Positions 46,401 through 59,795 of a DNA stretch of 64,000 nt are shown here, piece after piece (position 1 is the stretch's first letter; each line of letters begins with the position of its first letter). The stretch is from NCBI RefSeq assembly GCF_037893015.1, contig NC_133658.1, positions 172,379,579 through 172,443,578 of the forward strand. Reading direction: 5' to 3'. Source of the stretch: Macrotis lagotis. Its lineage: Eukaryota; Chordata; Mammalia; Peramelemorphia; Peramelidae. The notes under the pieces are model-generated. The model ran no database searches. It saw only the letters and a list, made by a program, of their open reading frames with translations, and was not told where the DNA came from. Both the position numbers and the translations under genes were made by a program.

Positions 46401-47360
46401 TATTTGACAAGTATAAAGGTTTAAGATTTTGGGATAAGAATTCATTATTTAGTAAAAATGTTAGGAAAACTGAAAAGCAGTATGATGGAAACTGGGTATT
46501 AACTAATATCTTACACTATTTACTAAGAAAAAAGGTCAAAATGCATTTATGACCTTGATATAAAGAGAGATATTAGTAGAAAATTAAAAGAACATGGAAT
46601 ATATTATCAGACTTATGGATAGATGAACAGTTTATGAAGAGGTAAAAATGTATATATGTCCTAAATATAAAGAGAGATATTGGAAGAAAATTGGAAGAAC
46701 ATGGAACATATTATTTATCAGACTTATAAATAGGTGAATAGTTTAGGAATAAGCAAGAGAGAGAGAGAGAGAGAGAGAGCAGTAAGGTATAAAATAGATA
46801 ATTTCAATTATATTAATTTTAAAAGGTTTTGTACAAATGAGATAAATATAGCCAAGGTCAGAAGCAAAGCAGAAAATTGGAGAAAAAAATTTATTAGCAG
46901 TTTCTCAGCTTCCCATATTTCAAATATATAAAGGACTTTGTCAAGTCTATAAGAATGCAAGTCATTCCCTAATTGATAAATGGTCCAATGAACAGGCAAT
47001 TTTCCAAACAAGAAATCAAAACAACTTAAAGTCATTTGAAAAAATGCTCTGATTCATTATTAGTTAGAGAAATTAAAACAACCTTGAGATATAATGTTAT
47101 ACCTCTCCATATTGGCTAAACTGTTTGAAGGGGAAATTGATAAATAGTGAAGAGTTGTGGAATATTGGGACACTAATTGTTTGTGGAATTGTAAAATGAT
47201 CTAACCATTTTGTAGAACAACAACTTAGATTAAATCATCTTAGATTAAACCTTTTGACTCAACAATACCACTATGAGGTCAATTTCCAAAGATGACTAGA
47301 GAAAAAGGACAAGAACCTATGTATTCTAAAATGTTTACAGCAACTCTGGGAAATAGGTAT
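46401..47360 (+). mobile_element. L1 ORF2 3' fragment, sense strand
   Basis: The one large L1 piece on the plus strand: aaatagccaaggtcagaagc-like text, tcattccctaattgataaat, ggtccaatgaacaggcaatt, tggacactaatt-like lines, and cagcaactct at the end. It abuts the antisense 3' UTR fragment at 46400. (GA)n at 46753-46778. Confidence 0.8.
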
Positions 47361-47384
47361 TATTATATTTTTCTTTCTTTTTCT

Positions 47385-47533
47385 TTAGTTTTTTTTTGCA
47401 AGGCAGTGGGGTTAAGTGGCTTGCCCAAGGCCACACAGCTAGGTAATTTTTAAGTGTCTGAGGTCGGATTTGAACCCAGGTACTCCTGACTCCAGGGCCT
47501 GTGCTTTATCCACTATGCCACCTAGTCACCCCT
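47385..47533 (-). repeat. Marsupial tRNA-type CORE-SINE
   Basis: Antisense, near consensus. It lies in a MIR, whose text resumes after the following (TTA)n run. Confidence 0.93.
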
Positions 47534-47542
47534 GTTGTTGTT

Positions 47543-47543
47543 G

Positions 47544-47594
<51 letters not shown>

Positions 47595-47596
47595 TA
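47543..47596. repeat. (TTA)n microsatellite
   Basis: Pure trinucleotide run of about 16 units. Confidence 0.95.
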
Positions 47597-47745
47597 TTAT
47601 CCCCAATGTAAAATTGAAGAAACTGAGACGAGAGTGGTTAAATTACCTACTCAGGGTCACACAGCTAGCAGCTAGATCTGAATTCAGATTCATACTCTTG
47701 TCTTCCTGACGCCAATGTCCAAGGCTCTATTCACAGCATCATATA
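47597..47745 (-). repeat. MIR
   Basis: Antisense: tgaagaaactgagacgagag, tactcagggtcacacagcta, gaattcagattcatactctt. Confidence 0.78.
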
Positions 47746-47749
47746 TCTG

Positions 47750-47870
47750 TAAGTCTACAGGTGTGAGGTGATTAGACCTTACACTATGGTGGTGGCACTG
47801 TGAAGGGAAAGAAGGGGAACTACATGGGAGATGCGGTGAAGGGAAAATGACAAGACTTAATAATAGGTTT
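47750..47870 (+). repeat. Unnamed old dispersed repeat
   Basis: ctacaggtgtgaggtgatta, ccttacactatggtggtggc, actgtgaagggaaagaaggg: a later part of the repeat at 46045. Confidence 0.5.
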
Positions 47871-48397
47871 GAGCAGTCCAGAAATGAGAGGGAATAATTG
47901 GGTGCCTCCTCTTTGCTCAATGAACTCACTCCCTGGGGCAGCAGAGATTTTATCTCTCTCAGGATCTAGCTGGAAAAATACTGATGAAATTTGGGTTTTC
48001 TTACTGTATTACATTATGATATCATTCCAAAATAGTCTTTCAGGGTATTTTGTGAAAAGGCAGAAACCTGGGGAGGCTGATTTCTGAGAAAAAGAAATCT
48101 TAAAATGTGTCTAGATAATGTGGGGAAAGGAGCTGCAGGGCTGAGAAAAGCTAATTCCTGGGAAACAGAAACCAAAGGAGAAAAGTGAATTCAAGACATG
48201 AGAATGTGATTATTCTTTATCAAGGCTGCTAGCACAAGACTTAAGCTTTTTAAGCCATTTTACAGATGACTAATATGATTGTTATGCTTTCCAATCCATT
48301 CTTTGATAGTTCATATTCATGTATTGAAGCCAAACTGGAGAGGCAACAATGCCTTCTTTGTATATGTCCTATGTATCCCTTCTATTTGAACATTCTA
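47871..48397. other. Intergenic DNA, no gene seen
   Basis: No recognised feature. Confidence 0.45.
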
Positions 48398-48952
48398 GGT
48401 TTGCCAAAAATCTTAATACAGTTTTAAGCTTTAATAATTTTGGAAATATCAATACAACAAATTTATAAAAACACCTAATAAAAGATTTCTACTTAAAAAT
48501 TTAAATATTGATAAATTTGTTATTAAAGTTCAATGTAACTACCATTTTGTTCCATCTATTACTCTAGTCAATTTTTGTAAAAACTTTGATCAGTTACTGC
48601 TTGGTAAATGAAAGGGATGTATACGTGATTTAACCTTAAGAACTTCTAAAAAACAGATTTTGACACATCCAGGACAGTTTTGACATACTCCTATGAAAAT
48701 GGAGATAGAACAGGTGCCTGAGGCAACCAAGCAAGAAGACCTCCTCCACTGATCAACTGGTCTGAGAAAATATCATGCAGGGACTGTCATACCCTGTCTC
48801 ATTAAAATTAAAATTTATTATTCAAAATCATGCAACTGAATAAATGTAAAATAAATTTAAATACATTTTCAAGTGAGGTATTTGTAGGTTTGTAGCATTC
48901 ATATTTCTGACATTGTCAAAGCTTAAAACTGAATTGAGAATTTGAGAATCAC
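48398..48952. mobile_element. Mariner-like non-autonomous DNA transposon
   Basis: Imperfect terminal inverted repeats of about 50 bp. The left end reads GGTTTGCCAAAAATCTTAAT and goes on to ACAGTTTTAAGCTTTAATAAT. The right end, read on the other strand, has ATTCTCAAATTCTCAATTCA and then GTTTTAAGCTTTGACAAT. Both continue into GAAATAT. The CAGTTTTAAGCTTTAATAA-type end is familiar from mariner elements. A TA lies just left of the element (48396-48397); the right TA is offset by a base. No transposase frame. Confidence 0.7.
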
Positions 48953-49115
48953 ATAATAGTTTTCCTCATTAGAATGTTTGTTCTGTGGAATATTGTAGAG
49001 CTTTAATAAGTACTAAATGAATTGCTGGTACTATGATCATCACTGCCCTCCTGCAATAAAGCACAAAGATGCAGGAGACCAAACCAGTGACTGCCATGCA
49101 GGACCATATCATTAG

Positions 49116-49265
49116 GGTTTTTTTTTATTTTGGCAAGGCAAATGGGGTTAAGTGACTTGCCCAAGACCACACAGCTAGGTAATTATTAAGTGTCTGAGGC
49201 TGGATTTGAACTCACGTCCTCCTGACTCCAGGGCTGGTGCTTACCACTGTGCCACCTAGCCATCC
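49116..49265 (-). repeat. Marsupial tRNA-type CORE-SINE
   Basis: Antisense, near consensus, with a 17-bp duplication caggaccatatcattag (49099-49115) and caggaccataccattag (49266-49282), one mismatch. Confidence 0.96.
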
Positions 49266-49282
49266 CAGGACCATACCATTAG

Positions 49283-49675
49283 CTGAGGTATCTTAGTTAT
49301 AACAATTCAATTTATCTTGGAATAAGATAACCTGTCTATGTGATTATTCTTTTGTTGATTAATATTGGTATTGTCAAGAATTAGGCATGAGAATGTGTAA
49401 TTTTCAGTATCAGGGGAATTACCTCTTTATAATTCTCATCCATTGTTCCAAATTCTAACATTTAGAGCCAAAGAGAAGCCAAATCACTTAAAATATTTTT
49501 TTAACTTTTAATAAACTGTTAGAAAAGATACAAAGTAGATAATAGATTTATTAAAACTATTGAACCAAAACATTGATCTTCAACTGAACTACATTTGATT
49601 CTAGTTGTGACCTTGATTTAAATGATCATATTTCTATTTTTTTCTCTCTCTCCACTTAGTCAAATCACTTTTCAA
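49283..49675. other. Intergenic DNA, no gene seen
   Basis: No recognised feature. Confidence 0.45.
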
Positions 49676-49679
49676 TAAC

Positions 49680-49815
49680 AACAAACATTTATATAATCTT
49701 TCAAGTTTTATAATGCACTTTTAAATTTGATTCCCACAATAATCTTGTAGGATAGGTGCTCTTATAATCTACATTTTAAAGATGAAAAAATAATGACTAA
49801 GAAAAGTTAAGTGAA
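49680..49815 (-). repeat. MIR, diverged
   Basis: Antisense: aacatttatataatctttca, attcccacaataatcttgta, attttaaagatgaaaaaata. Confidence 0.6.
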
Positions 49816-49975
49816 GGAATAAAAAAGCATTATATTTATTCTGTACAAAATCTGTACTAAACACTGGAGAAACAATGAGAAAAGTAAGATAGTTTCTGTA
49901 TTTAAAGAGCCTATCTCTTAATAGGTAGAGACAAAATATATACAAACTTTTACCTACAAGTGATATGAAAAGTCC
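49816..49975 (+). repeat. Unnamed old dispersed repeat
   Basis: tactaaacactggagaaaca, gtatttaaagagcctatctc, ttaataggtagagacaaaat. Confidence 0.4.
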
Positions 49976-51061
49976 CAATGATCTTCTGGGTTTATTAGTT
50001 AAACATATAGTAAGGTATTTTATCTCCCCTTCCCCTTATTTTACTTTTTAAATTACAGAGTTTTCAGCATCCATTTTTGTAAGATTTCAAGTTCCAAATT
50101 TTCCTCCCTTCTTTCCTTCTTTTCCCTCTTCCCAAGACAGAAAGTAAATTGATATAGATTATACATGTGCAATCATGTTAAAGAAATTTTCACATTAATC
50201 ATGTTGTAAAAGAAGAATCAGAACTAAAGGGAAAGACAATGAGAAAGAAAAAAAATTAAAAAACAAGAAAAAATAGTGTGCTTCTGATTATTCATGGAGA
50301 GCCCATATTAAATTGCTTTCAAGCAGGAGGAATGGAAAGGGAAGGGAAGAAGGGAGAAAAATGCAAAATTCAAAACCTTGACAAAAAAATGATTGTTGAA
50401 AATTGCCATTGCATGTAGTTGGGTAAATAAATAAGCTATTTAAATTAAAAAAAAAAACCTTATAGACTTCAATCCACATTCAGATTCCTTAGTATTTTCC
50501 ATAATGAAATTGTCTTGGATCATTGTATTGCTGAGAAGACCTAGTCTATCATAGATGAGCTTCATCTAGTATTGCTGTTAATGTGTGCAATTTTCTAGTT
50601 CTGCTCACTTCACTCAGTATCAATTCATGTAAGACCTTTTTGGTTTTTCTGAAATCTGCCTGATCATAATTTCTAAGAGCATAATAGTATTCCAAGGCAT
50701 TCATATACCATAACTTATTCGACCATTCCCCAGATGTGAGCATTCTCTCAACTTCTAATTCTTTGCCACCACAAAAGATTTGCTATAAATATTTTTGTAC
50801 ATATGGGTCCTTTCCCCTTTTTTATGATCTAGTAATGCTGTTGCTAGAACAAAAGGTTTGTTCAAGTTTTTGTAGACCTTTGGACATAGTTCCAGAAAGG
50901 TTAGATTAGTTCACAACTTCACCAACAATGAATTAGTATTCCAATTTTCTGATATCTCCAAGATTTATTATTTTGCTTTTCTGTCATATTTGCCAATTTG
51001 GTAGGTGTGAGGTAGTACCTCAGATTTGTTTTAGTTTACATTTCTCTAGTGAAGAGTAATT

Positions 51062-51074
51062 TAGAAATTTTTTT
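51062..51074. repeat. Target-site duplication of RPL12 copy, left
   Basis: TAGAAATTTTTTT, identical to 52095-52107. The duplicated bases are L1 sequence, which resumes in register beyond the right copy. Confidence 0.85.
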
Positions 51075-51076
51075 TT

Positions 51077-52094
<1,018 letters not shown>

Positions 52095-52107
52095 TAGAAA
52101 TTTTTTT
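52095..52107. repeat. Target-site duplication of RPL12 copy, right
   Basis: Exact second copy of the 13-bp duplication. The A/T-rich target fits L1-endonuclease integration. Confidence 0.85.
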
Positions 52108-53632
52108 CATATGACCATAAATAACTTTAGTTTTTTCATTGAACCACCCATTCATATCATTTCACCATTTACCAACTGGGCAATGACTTGTAGCCTTACA
52201 AATTTAACTCAGTTCTCTAAATATTTGAAAAATGAGACTTTTATCAGAAATACTGGTCATAAAAATCATTTATCAAATATCTATTTTACTTCTGATTTTG
52301 GTTGTCTTTGTGCAAACCTTTTTTAATTTAATGTAAACAAAATTATTCATTTTGCATTTCATAATCTCTATTCTTCCCTTTTCCATACATCTGACAGGTA
52401 AACTATTCCTTGTTCTCCTAATTGGCTTGTAATATCACTTTTTATGTCAAAAATCATATCCATTTTGACCTTGTCCTGATATTCTGTGTGAGATGCTGGT
52501 CTGTACCTAGTTTGTGTCATATTGTTTTTCAGTTTTCCCAGCAGTTTTTATCAAATAATGAATTCTTATCACAGAAGTTAGAGTCTTTGGGTTTATCAAA
52601 CTATATATTATTATAGTCATTTTATACTGTATCTTATGTATCTTGTGTATTCCATTGATCTACTACTCTTATTTCTTGACTGCCACTTTATAATATAGTT
52701 TTAGGTCTGGTACAGCTAGGCAACCTTCTTTGGCTTTTTTTTTCATTAATTTCCTTGATATTTTTGACTATTTGTTCTTTCAGATGAATTTTATTACTTT
52801 TTCTTGTTATAAAAATAATTTTATTATTTTAAGTTATTTTAAATGAAATTTATCTATCTCTTGTTCTTGGTCTTTGTTGGAGATATACAGAAATGCTGAT
52901 TATTTATGTAGGCTTATTTTATATCCTGCAACTTTGTAAAGTTGTTTGTGGTTTCAAGTAATTTTTTAACTGATTCTCTAGGATTCCATAAGTATACTAT
53001 CATATCATCTGCAAAGAACGAGTTTGTTTCCTCCTCATCTAATTCCTTCAATTTTTTCTTATTGCTAAAGCTAACATTTCTTGTACAATATTGAATAAGA
53101 GTGAGATGATAATGTATGTTCTTATTTCACCCCTGATCTTACTTGGAAAGCTTTTACCTTATCTCTACTACATATATTGCTTACTGATGGATTTAAATAA
53201 TGCATATTATCATTTTAAGGAAAGCTCAATTTTTTTCTTATGCTTTCTAGTGTTTTTAGTAGGAATATTTTGTCAAAAGCTTTTTCTGCATCTATTGATA
53301 TATTTTTGGTTAGTTTTATTATTAATATAGTTGATTATGCTAAGAGTTTTCCTAATATTAAACCAGCCATGTATTCTTGATATAAATCCAATGTGGTAAT
53401 AGTGTATTATTACTGTAATATTCTTTGCTAGTACTTTATTTATTTAAAAATTTTACACCAATATTCATTAGGGAAATTGCTATGTAATTTCCTTTTTCTA
53501 TTTGGCTCTTCCTTGTTTAGATAACAGCACCATATTTGTATCATAAAAGGAATTTTTCAGGACTTATTGTCCATTTTTCCAAATAGCTTATATAGTATTG
53601 GGATTAATTGCTCTTTAAATATTTGATTAGAG

Positions 53633-53772
53633 GGGCAGCTAGGTGGTACAGTGGATAGAGTACTGGCCCTGTAGATGGGAGGACTTGAGTTCAAATATGA
53701 CATCAGATACTTAGCTGTGTGACCTTGAGCAAGTCAGTTAACCCCATTGCCTTGCAAAAACAAAAAAAAAAT
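53633..53772 (+). repeat. Marsupial tRNA-type CORE-SINE in L1
   Basis: Sense, with ggggcagctaggtggtacag head and A-tail; flanks attgatta / ttgatag. Confidence 0.92.
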
Positions 53773-55000
53773 TGATAGAAATGAAAAATCTATTTTTAGG
53801 GAGTTCATTGATAGTTTGTTCAGTTTCTTTTCCTGAAATGGGGCTATTTGATTAATTTGTTTCATCTTCTGTTATTTGGGACAATTAATATTTTTTGTAA
53901 ATATTCATCCATTTCACTTAGATTGTAAGATACATTGCTTTACAGTTGAGCAAAATAACTCCTAATTATTGCTTAAATTTCCTCTTCATTGATAGTGACT
54001 TTATCCTTTTCATTTTTGATACTGGTGATTTTGTTTTCTTTTTTAAAATAAAATTAACCAAAGGTTTGTATTTTCAAAAATTAGTTTTCTTGTAGTTAAA
54101 CTTATCTAGTTCTAGGAGAGAGAGAGGTTCAGGTCCCTTACTAGTGTATTGTTGCTGTCTCTTCTTCCTTTTCCTCTAAGAGTGTCATTATATATGGTAC
54201 CTTTTAGCTAGATGTGGTTTCCCTCCTTATTTTCTTTTAATTAGATCTATTTTTGTTTTGTTTGTGATCAGGATTTCTACCTCTACTTTTTTTTTTTTAC
54301 TTTAGATGAAGCAAACATATTATGCTTTATTTTTTTAACCTTTATTTTGTATGTGTCTCTCTCTTATTCAAATGTTTCCCAGAAGCAACACATAGTAGAA
54401 TTCAGGGTTTTATTCCACTCCCCTATCCACTTATGTTTTATGGGAGAGTTCATTCCATTCATATCCACAGTTATGATTACTGTGCATTTCTGTGTATCCT
54501 ATTTTCCTCTGTTTATTCTTTTTTTTATCCTTTCACCCTGTTTCTCTTCCCTAATATTTTATTTCTGACTACTGCTTACCCCTTTTCTTCCCCTTCTATC
54601 ACCCCCTCCCTTTTCTTCCCTCCTACTTCTGTCCTACCTTTTGCCCTCCATTCTATTGACTCTTTTCTTTCCTTTTCCCTCCTACTTTCCTACAGAGTAA
54701 GATAAATTTTTATACCTGACTGTATGCTATTTTCTCTTTGAACCAAATGCAATGAAAATAATGTTCAAATGATGTTCGCTCCCTCCATTCTTTCCTTTTA
54801 CTGTAATAGGTTTTTCACATTCTTCACATGATATAATTTACCTTTTTTTGCCTTCTCCTTTTCTTTTCTCCCATTACAATCCTTTTATTCACTACTTAAT
54901 TTTCTTTATATCATCACATTGCATCCCATGAAACTCACACCCTTCAGCTATATATATACATATGATTCTTCCAACTGCTTAAAAAAAAAATACAGTTTTC

Positions 55001-55174
55001 GGGGCAGCTAGGTGGTGCAGTGGATAAAGCACTGACCCTGGAGTCAAGAGTACCTGGGTTCAAATGCGGCCTCAGGCACTTGATAATTACCTAGCCCTGT
55101 GACCCTGGGCAAGCCACTTAAACCCTATTTGCCTTGCAAAAACCTAAACAAAACAAAACAACAAAAAAAAAACC
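55001..55174 (+). repeat. Marsupial tRNA-type CORE-SINE in L1
   Basis: Sense, near consensus, long A/C-rich tail; duplication aaatacagtt at 54988-54997 and 55175-55184. Confidence 0.94.
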
Positions 55175-55705
55175 AAATACAGTTCACAAGAATTACAAGT
55201 ATCATCTTCCAGTGTAGGGATGTAAACAGTCTAATCTTATTGATGGCATTTTTTTGTTTCCTGTTTCCTGTTTCTTTCCTATTTTAACGTGTCTCTTGAG
55301 GCTTATATTTGAATATCATATTTTCTGTTCACCATATTTCACTGAATGTCTGTCTTTTTCCCTGAAAGTTTTGGTTGGTAATTGATTCTTTGTTGTAATC
55401 CAAGATCCTGTGCTTCCTAGAATATCATATTCCAACCCCTATGACTCTTTAATGTAGAATTGCTAAGTCCTGTGCAATCTTTTCTGTCCTCTTTTATATC
55501 TGAATTGTTTCTTTCTGACATGTTGCAGTATTTTCTCCTTGAACTGATAATTCTGGAATTTGACTACAATATTCCTTGGAGTTTTCATTTTGGTATCTCT
55601 TATATGAGGTGATTGATGGAGTCTTTCAATGTTTATTTTATCTTCTCATTCTAGGATATTGGGGAAATTATCTTTTATAATTCCTTGAAAGATGCTGTCC
55701 AGGGT

Positions 55706-55850
55706 GGGGGGGGGCTAGGTGGCACTGGCCCTGGAGTCAGGAGTACCTGGGTTCAGATCCTGGCTCAGACACAATAATTACCTAGCTGTGTGGCCTTGTG
55801 CAGGCTACTTAACCCCATTTTCTTGTAAAAACTAAAAAAATTTTTAAAAA
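55706..55850 (+). repeat. Marsupial tRNA-type CORE-SINE in L1
   Basis: Sense copy with a short deletion near the A box and a G-rich head. Tail to tail with the next SINE. Confidence 0.88.
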
Positions 55851-55861
55851 TTTTTTAAAAC

Positions 55862-56011
55862 TAATTTTTTTTTAAATTTAAGGCATTGGGGTTAAATGAG
55901 TTGCCCAAGATCACACAGCTAGGCAATTATTAAGTGTCTGAGGCTGGATTTGAACTCAGGTCCTCTGACCCCAGAGCCAGTTCTAAATCTACTGCACCAC
56001 CTAGCTACCCT
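55862..56011 (-). repeat. Marsupial tRNA-type CORE-SINE in L1
   Basis: Antisense, moderately diverged; forms an inverted pair with 55706-55850. Flanks ctaattttt / ctaattttt support insertion into L1. Confidence 0.9.
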
Positions 56012-56334
56012 CCAATTCTAATTTTTAAGGAATTATTTTTTTTCAGTGAGCTTTTGTATCTCCCTTTCCATTGGTCTTTTTAAAAGAATTGTTCTCTTCA
56101 CTCAATTAACTCATTTCTTTTCCCAAGTTTTCTTCTCTGTCTATTATTTGATTCTTAAGTTTCTTTTTGAGCTCTTCTAAGAAGACTTGGGATTTGAAAC
56201 TAAATCATATTTATCTGTGAGGTTATGCATGGAGGCATTTTGAAATAGTTGTCCTCTTCTGGGTTTGTGTTTTGATCTTTCCTGTTAACAAAGTAGCTTT
56301 CCATTTTCAGGGCTTTTTCTGTTTTCATGCTCAC

Positions 56335-56457
56335 TTTTTTTGTGACTTGCCCAAGCCACACAGTTAGGTAATTATTAAGTGTCTGAGGCCCGATTTGAAC
56401 TCAGGTAGTCCTGACTCCAGGGCTGGTGCTCTATCCACTGTGCCACCTAACTGCCCC
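56335..56457 (-). repeat. Marsupial tRNA-type CORE-SINE in L1, short
   Basis: Antisense copy lacking most of the tail; duplication tcatgctcac (56325-56334) and tcatgctcat (56458-56467). Confidence 0.9.
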
Positions 56458-57164
56458 TCATGCTCATTTTTAAGCCTATTTCATAACTTTTAAAGTTGAG
56501 TTCTGCTCCTGGAGTATAAGGGACACTGTCCCATGTTTCTTTTACCGGAGGGGAGGAACCTGATCACTGGCTTTCAACTTCAAGGTCTCTGGAATTCACG
56601 GCTTGCCCACTGTTTTGGATTCCCTGGTCTAGTTTTGTCTGCATTACTGAGGTTCCTGGACTGGCAGTTTGTCATCTGTGCTGGGACTAGAGGTGTTACA
56701 GCTGGCTTCCTGTGCCATTAGCCTCAGGACTGAGCAGCCTTGGTTGCTGATCTGGGTTGTGGCTCAGAGTCTTCTGCTGGTTTTCATGGATACCATCTAC
56801 ACTGGGTTGTGCTCCCTTTTTTATCTAAATGAGAGAGATTTTCCTCAAGTCCTTCTAACTTATCTAATGTTGGAAAATTGTTGTACTCTGACTTTTTTCC
56901 AAGTTCTGTTGTTCCAGTATCAATTTAGAGGTTTAATCTAATATTATTTCTGAGGGAAACTGAGGAGAGCTTAGGCAACTTCCTGACTTCTCTGTCATCT
57001 TGGTTTTGCCGCTGTTATTTTCTTTGATAATTTTTAGTAATTGTCCAGGGTCACATGATCATTCAAATATATAACGAAAAATTATCATTTCTCCCCACAC
57101 TTCACTTACCTTGTCAAGCCTAAATATCCCTAATTCATTCAATCAATTCTTATAGATTCTTGCT

Positions 57165-57440
57165 TGCTTGTTCAGCCACTTCAGTTTTGTTATACTCTTT
57201 GTGAACCCATCTGAGATTTTTTCAGCAAGGATCCTGGGAATGGTTTGCTGTTTCCTTCTCCAGTTATTTTTGCAAATGGGGAAACTGAGGCAAACAGGGT
57301 TACATGACTTTCCCAGGGTCACACAGTTTGTATATGTAAGCTTACTGGATACTAAGCTAGTATGTTTGACTTGAACTCAGGAAGGTGATGCTTTCTATCT
57401 CCAGGCCCAGCAAACTACTCTCTGACAACATAACTGCCCC
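57165..57440 (-). repeat. CORE-SINE with ttgttcagccacttcag end
   Basis: Antisense: gtgaacccatctgagatttt, tggtttgctgtttccttctc, ggggaaactgaggcaaacag, gggtcacacag. Third member of the 5346-type subfamily, with about 50 extra bases inside. Confidence 0.82.
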
Positions 57441-59628
57441 TTATATAATAATATGATCCTTATAAAGTAACAATTAAATCAATCGAATTTTTCTAGTTTA
57501 GTATTAATACAGACTGTCTCAAAAATCATATGAACCATCATGTGAATTACTTTCTTTTCATTTTTTCAAAAACATTTTACTAAAACTTGCTCCATTAGTT
57601 GTTTTTTAGTTGATATTTTATTTTTTCAAATACATGTTATGAAAGTTTTTTTCAACATTCATCCATATGCATATGTATATTTTAAGTTATGAAATTTCCT
57701 TCCACCCTCCCTTTCCACCATGGTTCCTCTCAGCCATGAATAATAGTCAGGTTAACATTGTACAAAGATATTTTTTATCAACATCTTTACAGATTAGTCA
57801 CTTTTGGTGTGGGGAATTAGGATTAAGGGAAAGAGATAAATAGGAGATAATTTTTATAAAGTATTCATTAGATTCTGAAGGATTTTTGTTTTTTTTTTTG
57901 TATTGTATTGTATTGTTTTGTTTTGTTTTTCTTCCTCTGAAAGGGGATAGCATTGTTCATAGTTGGCCTAATACCGTTTTCCTAGCTCTCTGAACTGCTG
58001 AGAGGTGTTGCTTCCATCAAGATTGATCATCTCACATTGTTAAAATGTATATTATTCTATTGGTTCTGTTCCCTTTGCTCAGCATCAGATTTGTAACTCA
58101 TTTCATGCTTTTTCTAGAGTGACCATTTATGCTTTCCTATAGAACAATAATATTCCATAGTATTCATATACTATAACTTGTTTAGCCACTCCCAATTGAT
58201 AGGCATTCCCTCAGTTTCCAATTCTTTGCCACTGCATAAAGAGCTGCTAAAAATATTGTGAAACATGTGAGACTTTTCCCAATTTTTTATGATTTCTTCA
58301 GGTCAAAGAGTCAATGGGTCAAAGAGAATGAACAGTTTTATTACTCTTTGGGCATAGTTCCATATTGTTCTCCAGAATGGTTGGATCCATTTATAATTCT
58401 ATCAGTCCCAGTTCTTCCAGAATCTCTCCAACATTGATCATTATTATGGTTAGGTCAAGCTAATATAATAAATATTTCTCATCTTAACCAATCTGATAGG
58501 TGTGAGGTTATACCTCAGAGATGTTTTAATTTGCATTTCTCTAATCAATAATGGTTTGGATCATTTTTCATATGATTATATGTAGCTTTAATTTCTTCAT
58601 TTGAAAACCATCTATTCATATCCTTTGACCATTTAACAATTGGGAAATGACTTATAACTTTATAAATTTGTTGCAATTCTCTATATATTTTAGAAATGAG
58701 ACCTTTATCAAAGTTGTGAATATTATTTCTCAGCTTTCTGCTTTCCTTCTAATTTTGTCAACAATGTTTTTATTAATACAAAACTTTTAATTTAATTAGT
58801 TAAAATCATTCATTTTTCAGTTTATAAGATAATCTAATTCTTGTTAGGGTTATCCCCTTTTCATAGATCTGATAGAGTATTTTTTGATCTATTAATTTAT
58901 CTATGGTGTAGACCTTTATGTCTATATCCCCTACTCATTTTGACCTTATTTTGATATAGGGTGTGAGATATGGGTCTATGCCTGGTTTTTGCCAAACTGT
59001 TTTCCAGTTTTTCCTACAATTTTTGTCAAATAGTGAATTCTTATCCCAGAAGCTGATGTCTTTGGGTTTATCAAACAGTAGATTCCTCTAATCACTTCCT
59101 GCCATTTTTTTGAAACTATCCTAATCCACTGATCCATTTCTCTATGTATTAACAAGTATCAGGCAGTTTTGATGACTGCAGCTTTATAGTATAGTTTTTA
59201 GATCTGGTAGAGCTATGCTACCTTCCTTTACATTTTTTTCATCAGTTTCCTTGCTATTCTTGACCTTTTGTTCCTCCAAATGAATTTTGTTTCTATTTTT
59301 TTCTAGCTTGGTAAGTAATTTAATTTAGGTAGAACTGCCATTTTTATTATATTAGCTTGACCTAACCATGAGCAATTAACATATTTACATATGACTTTAT
59401 TTGGACGAGAAGTGCTTTATAATTGTGTTCATACAGTTTCTGGGTTTGTCTTGGGAGGTAGATTCCCAAGTATTTAATGTTGTCTATAGTTAACGTTAAA
59501 TGGAATTTTTTTTCTCTATCTCTTGCTCTTTGACTTTGTTCATGTATAGTAAGGCTGATGATTTATGTGGTTTTATTTTATATCCTGCTACTGTGCTGAA
59601 TTTGTTAATAGTTTCAAGGAGTCTTTTA

Positions 59629-59795
59629 AAATATTTTTTTCTTTTAGGTTTTTTTTTTTTGGCAAGGCAATGGGGTTAAGTGGCTTGCCCAAGGCTACAC
59701 AGTTAGGTAATTATTAAGTGTTTGAGGCCAGATTTGAACTCAGGTACCCCTGACTCCAGGGCCGGTGCTTTATCCACTGCACCACCTAGCTACCC
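59629..59795 (-). repeat. Marsupial tRNA-type CORE-SINE in L1
   Basis: Antisense, near consensus; flanks ttcaaggagtctttta (59613-59628) and ttcaaggagtttttag (59797-59812). Confidence 0.94.

Noticed and set aside
54322-54705. 127-residue plus-strand frame
   Set aside because: It lies antisense to the L1 ORF2 start and inter-ORF T/C-rich sequence; the frame is a shadow.
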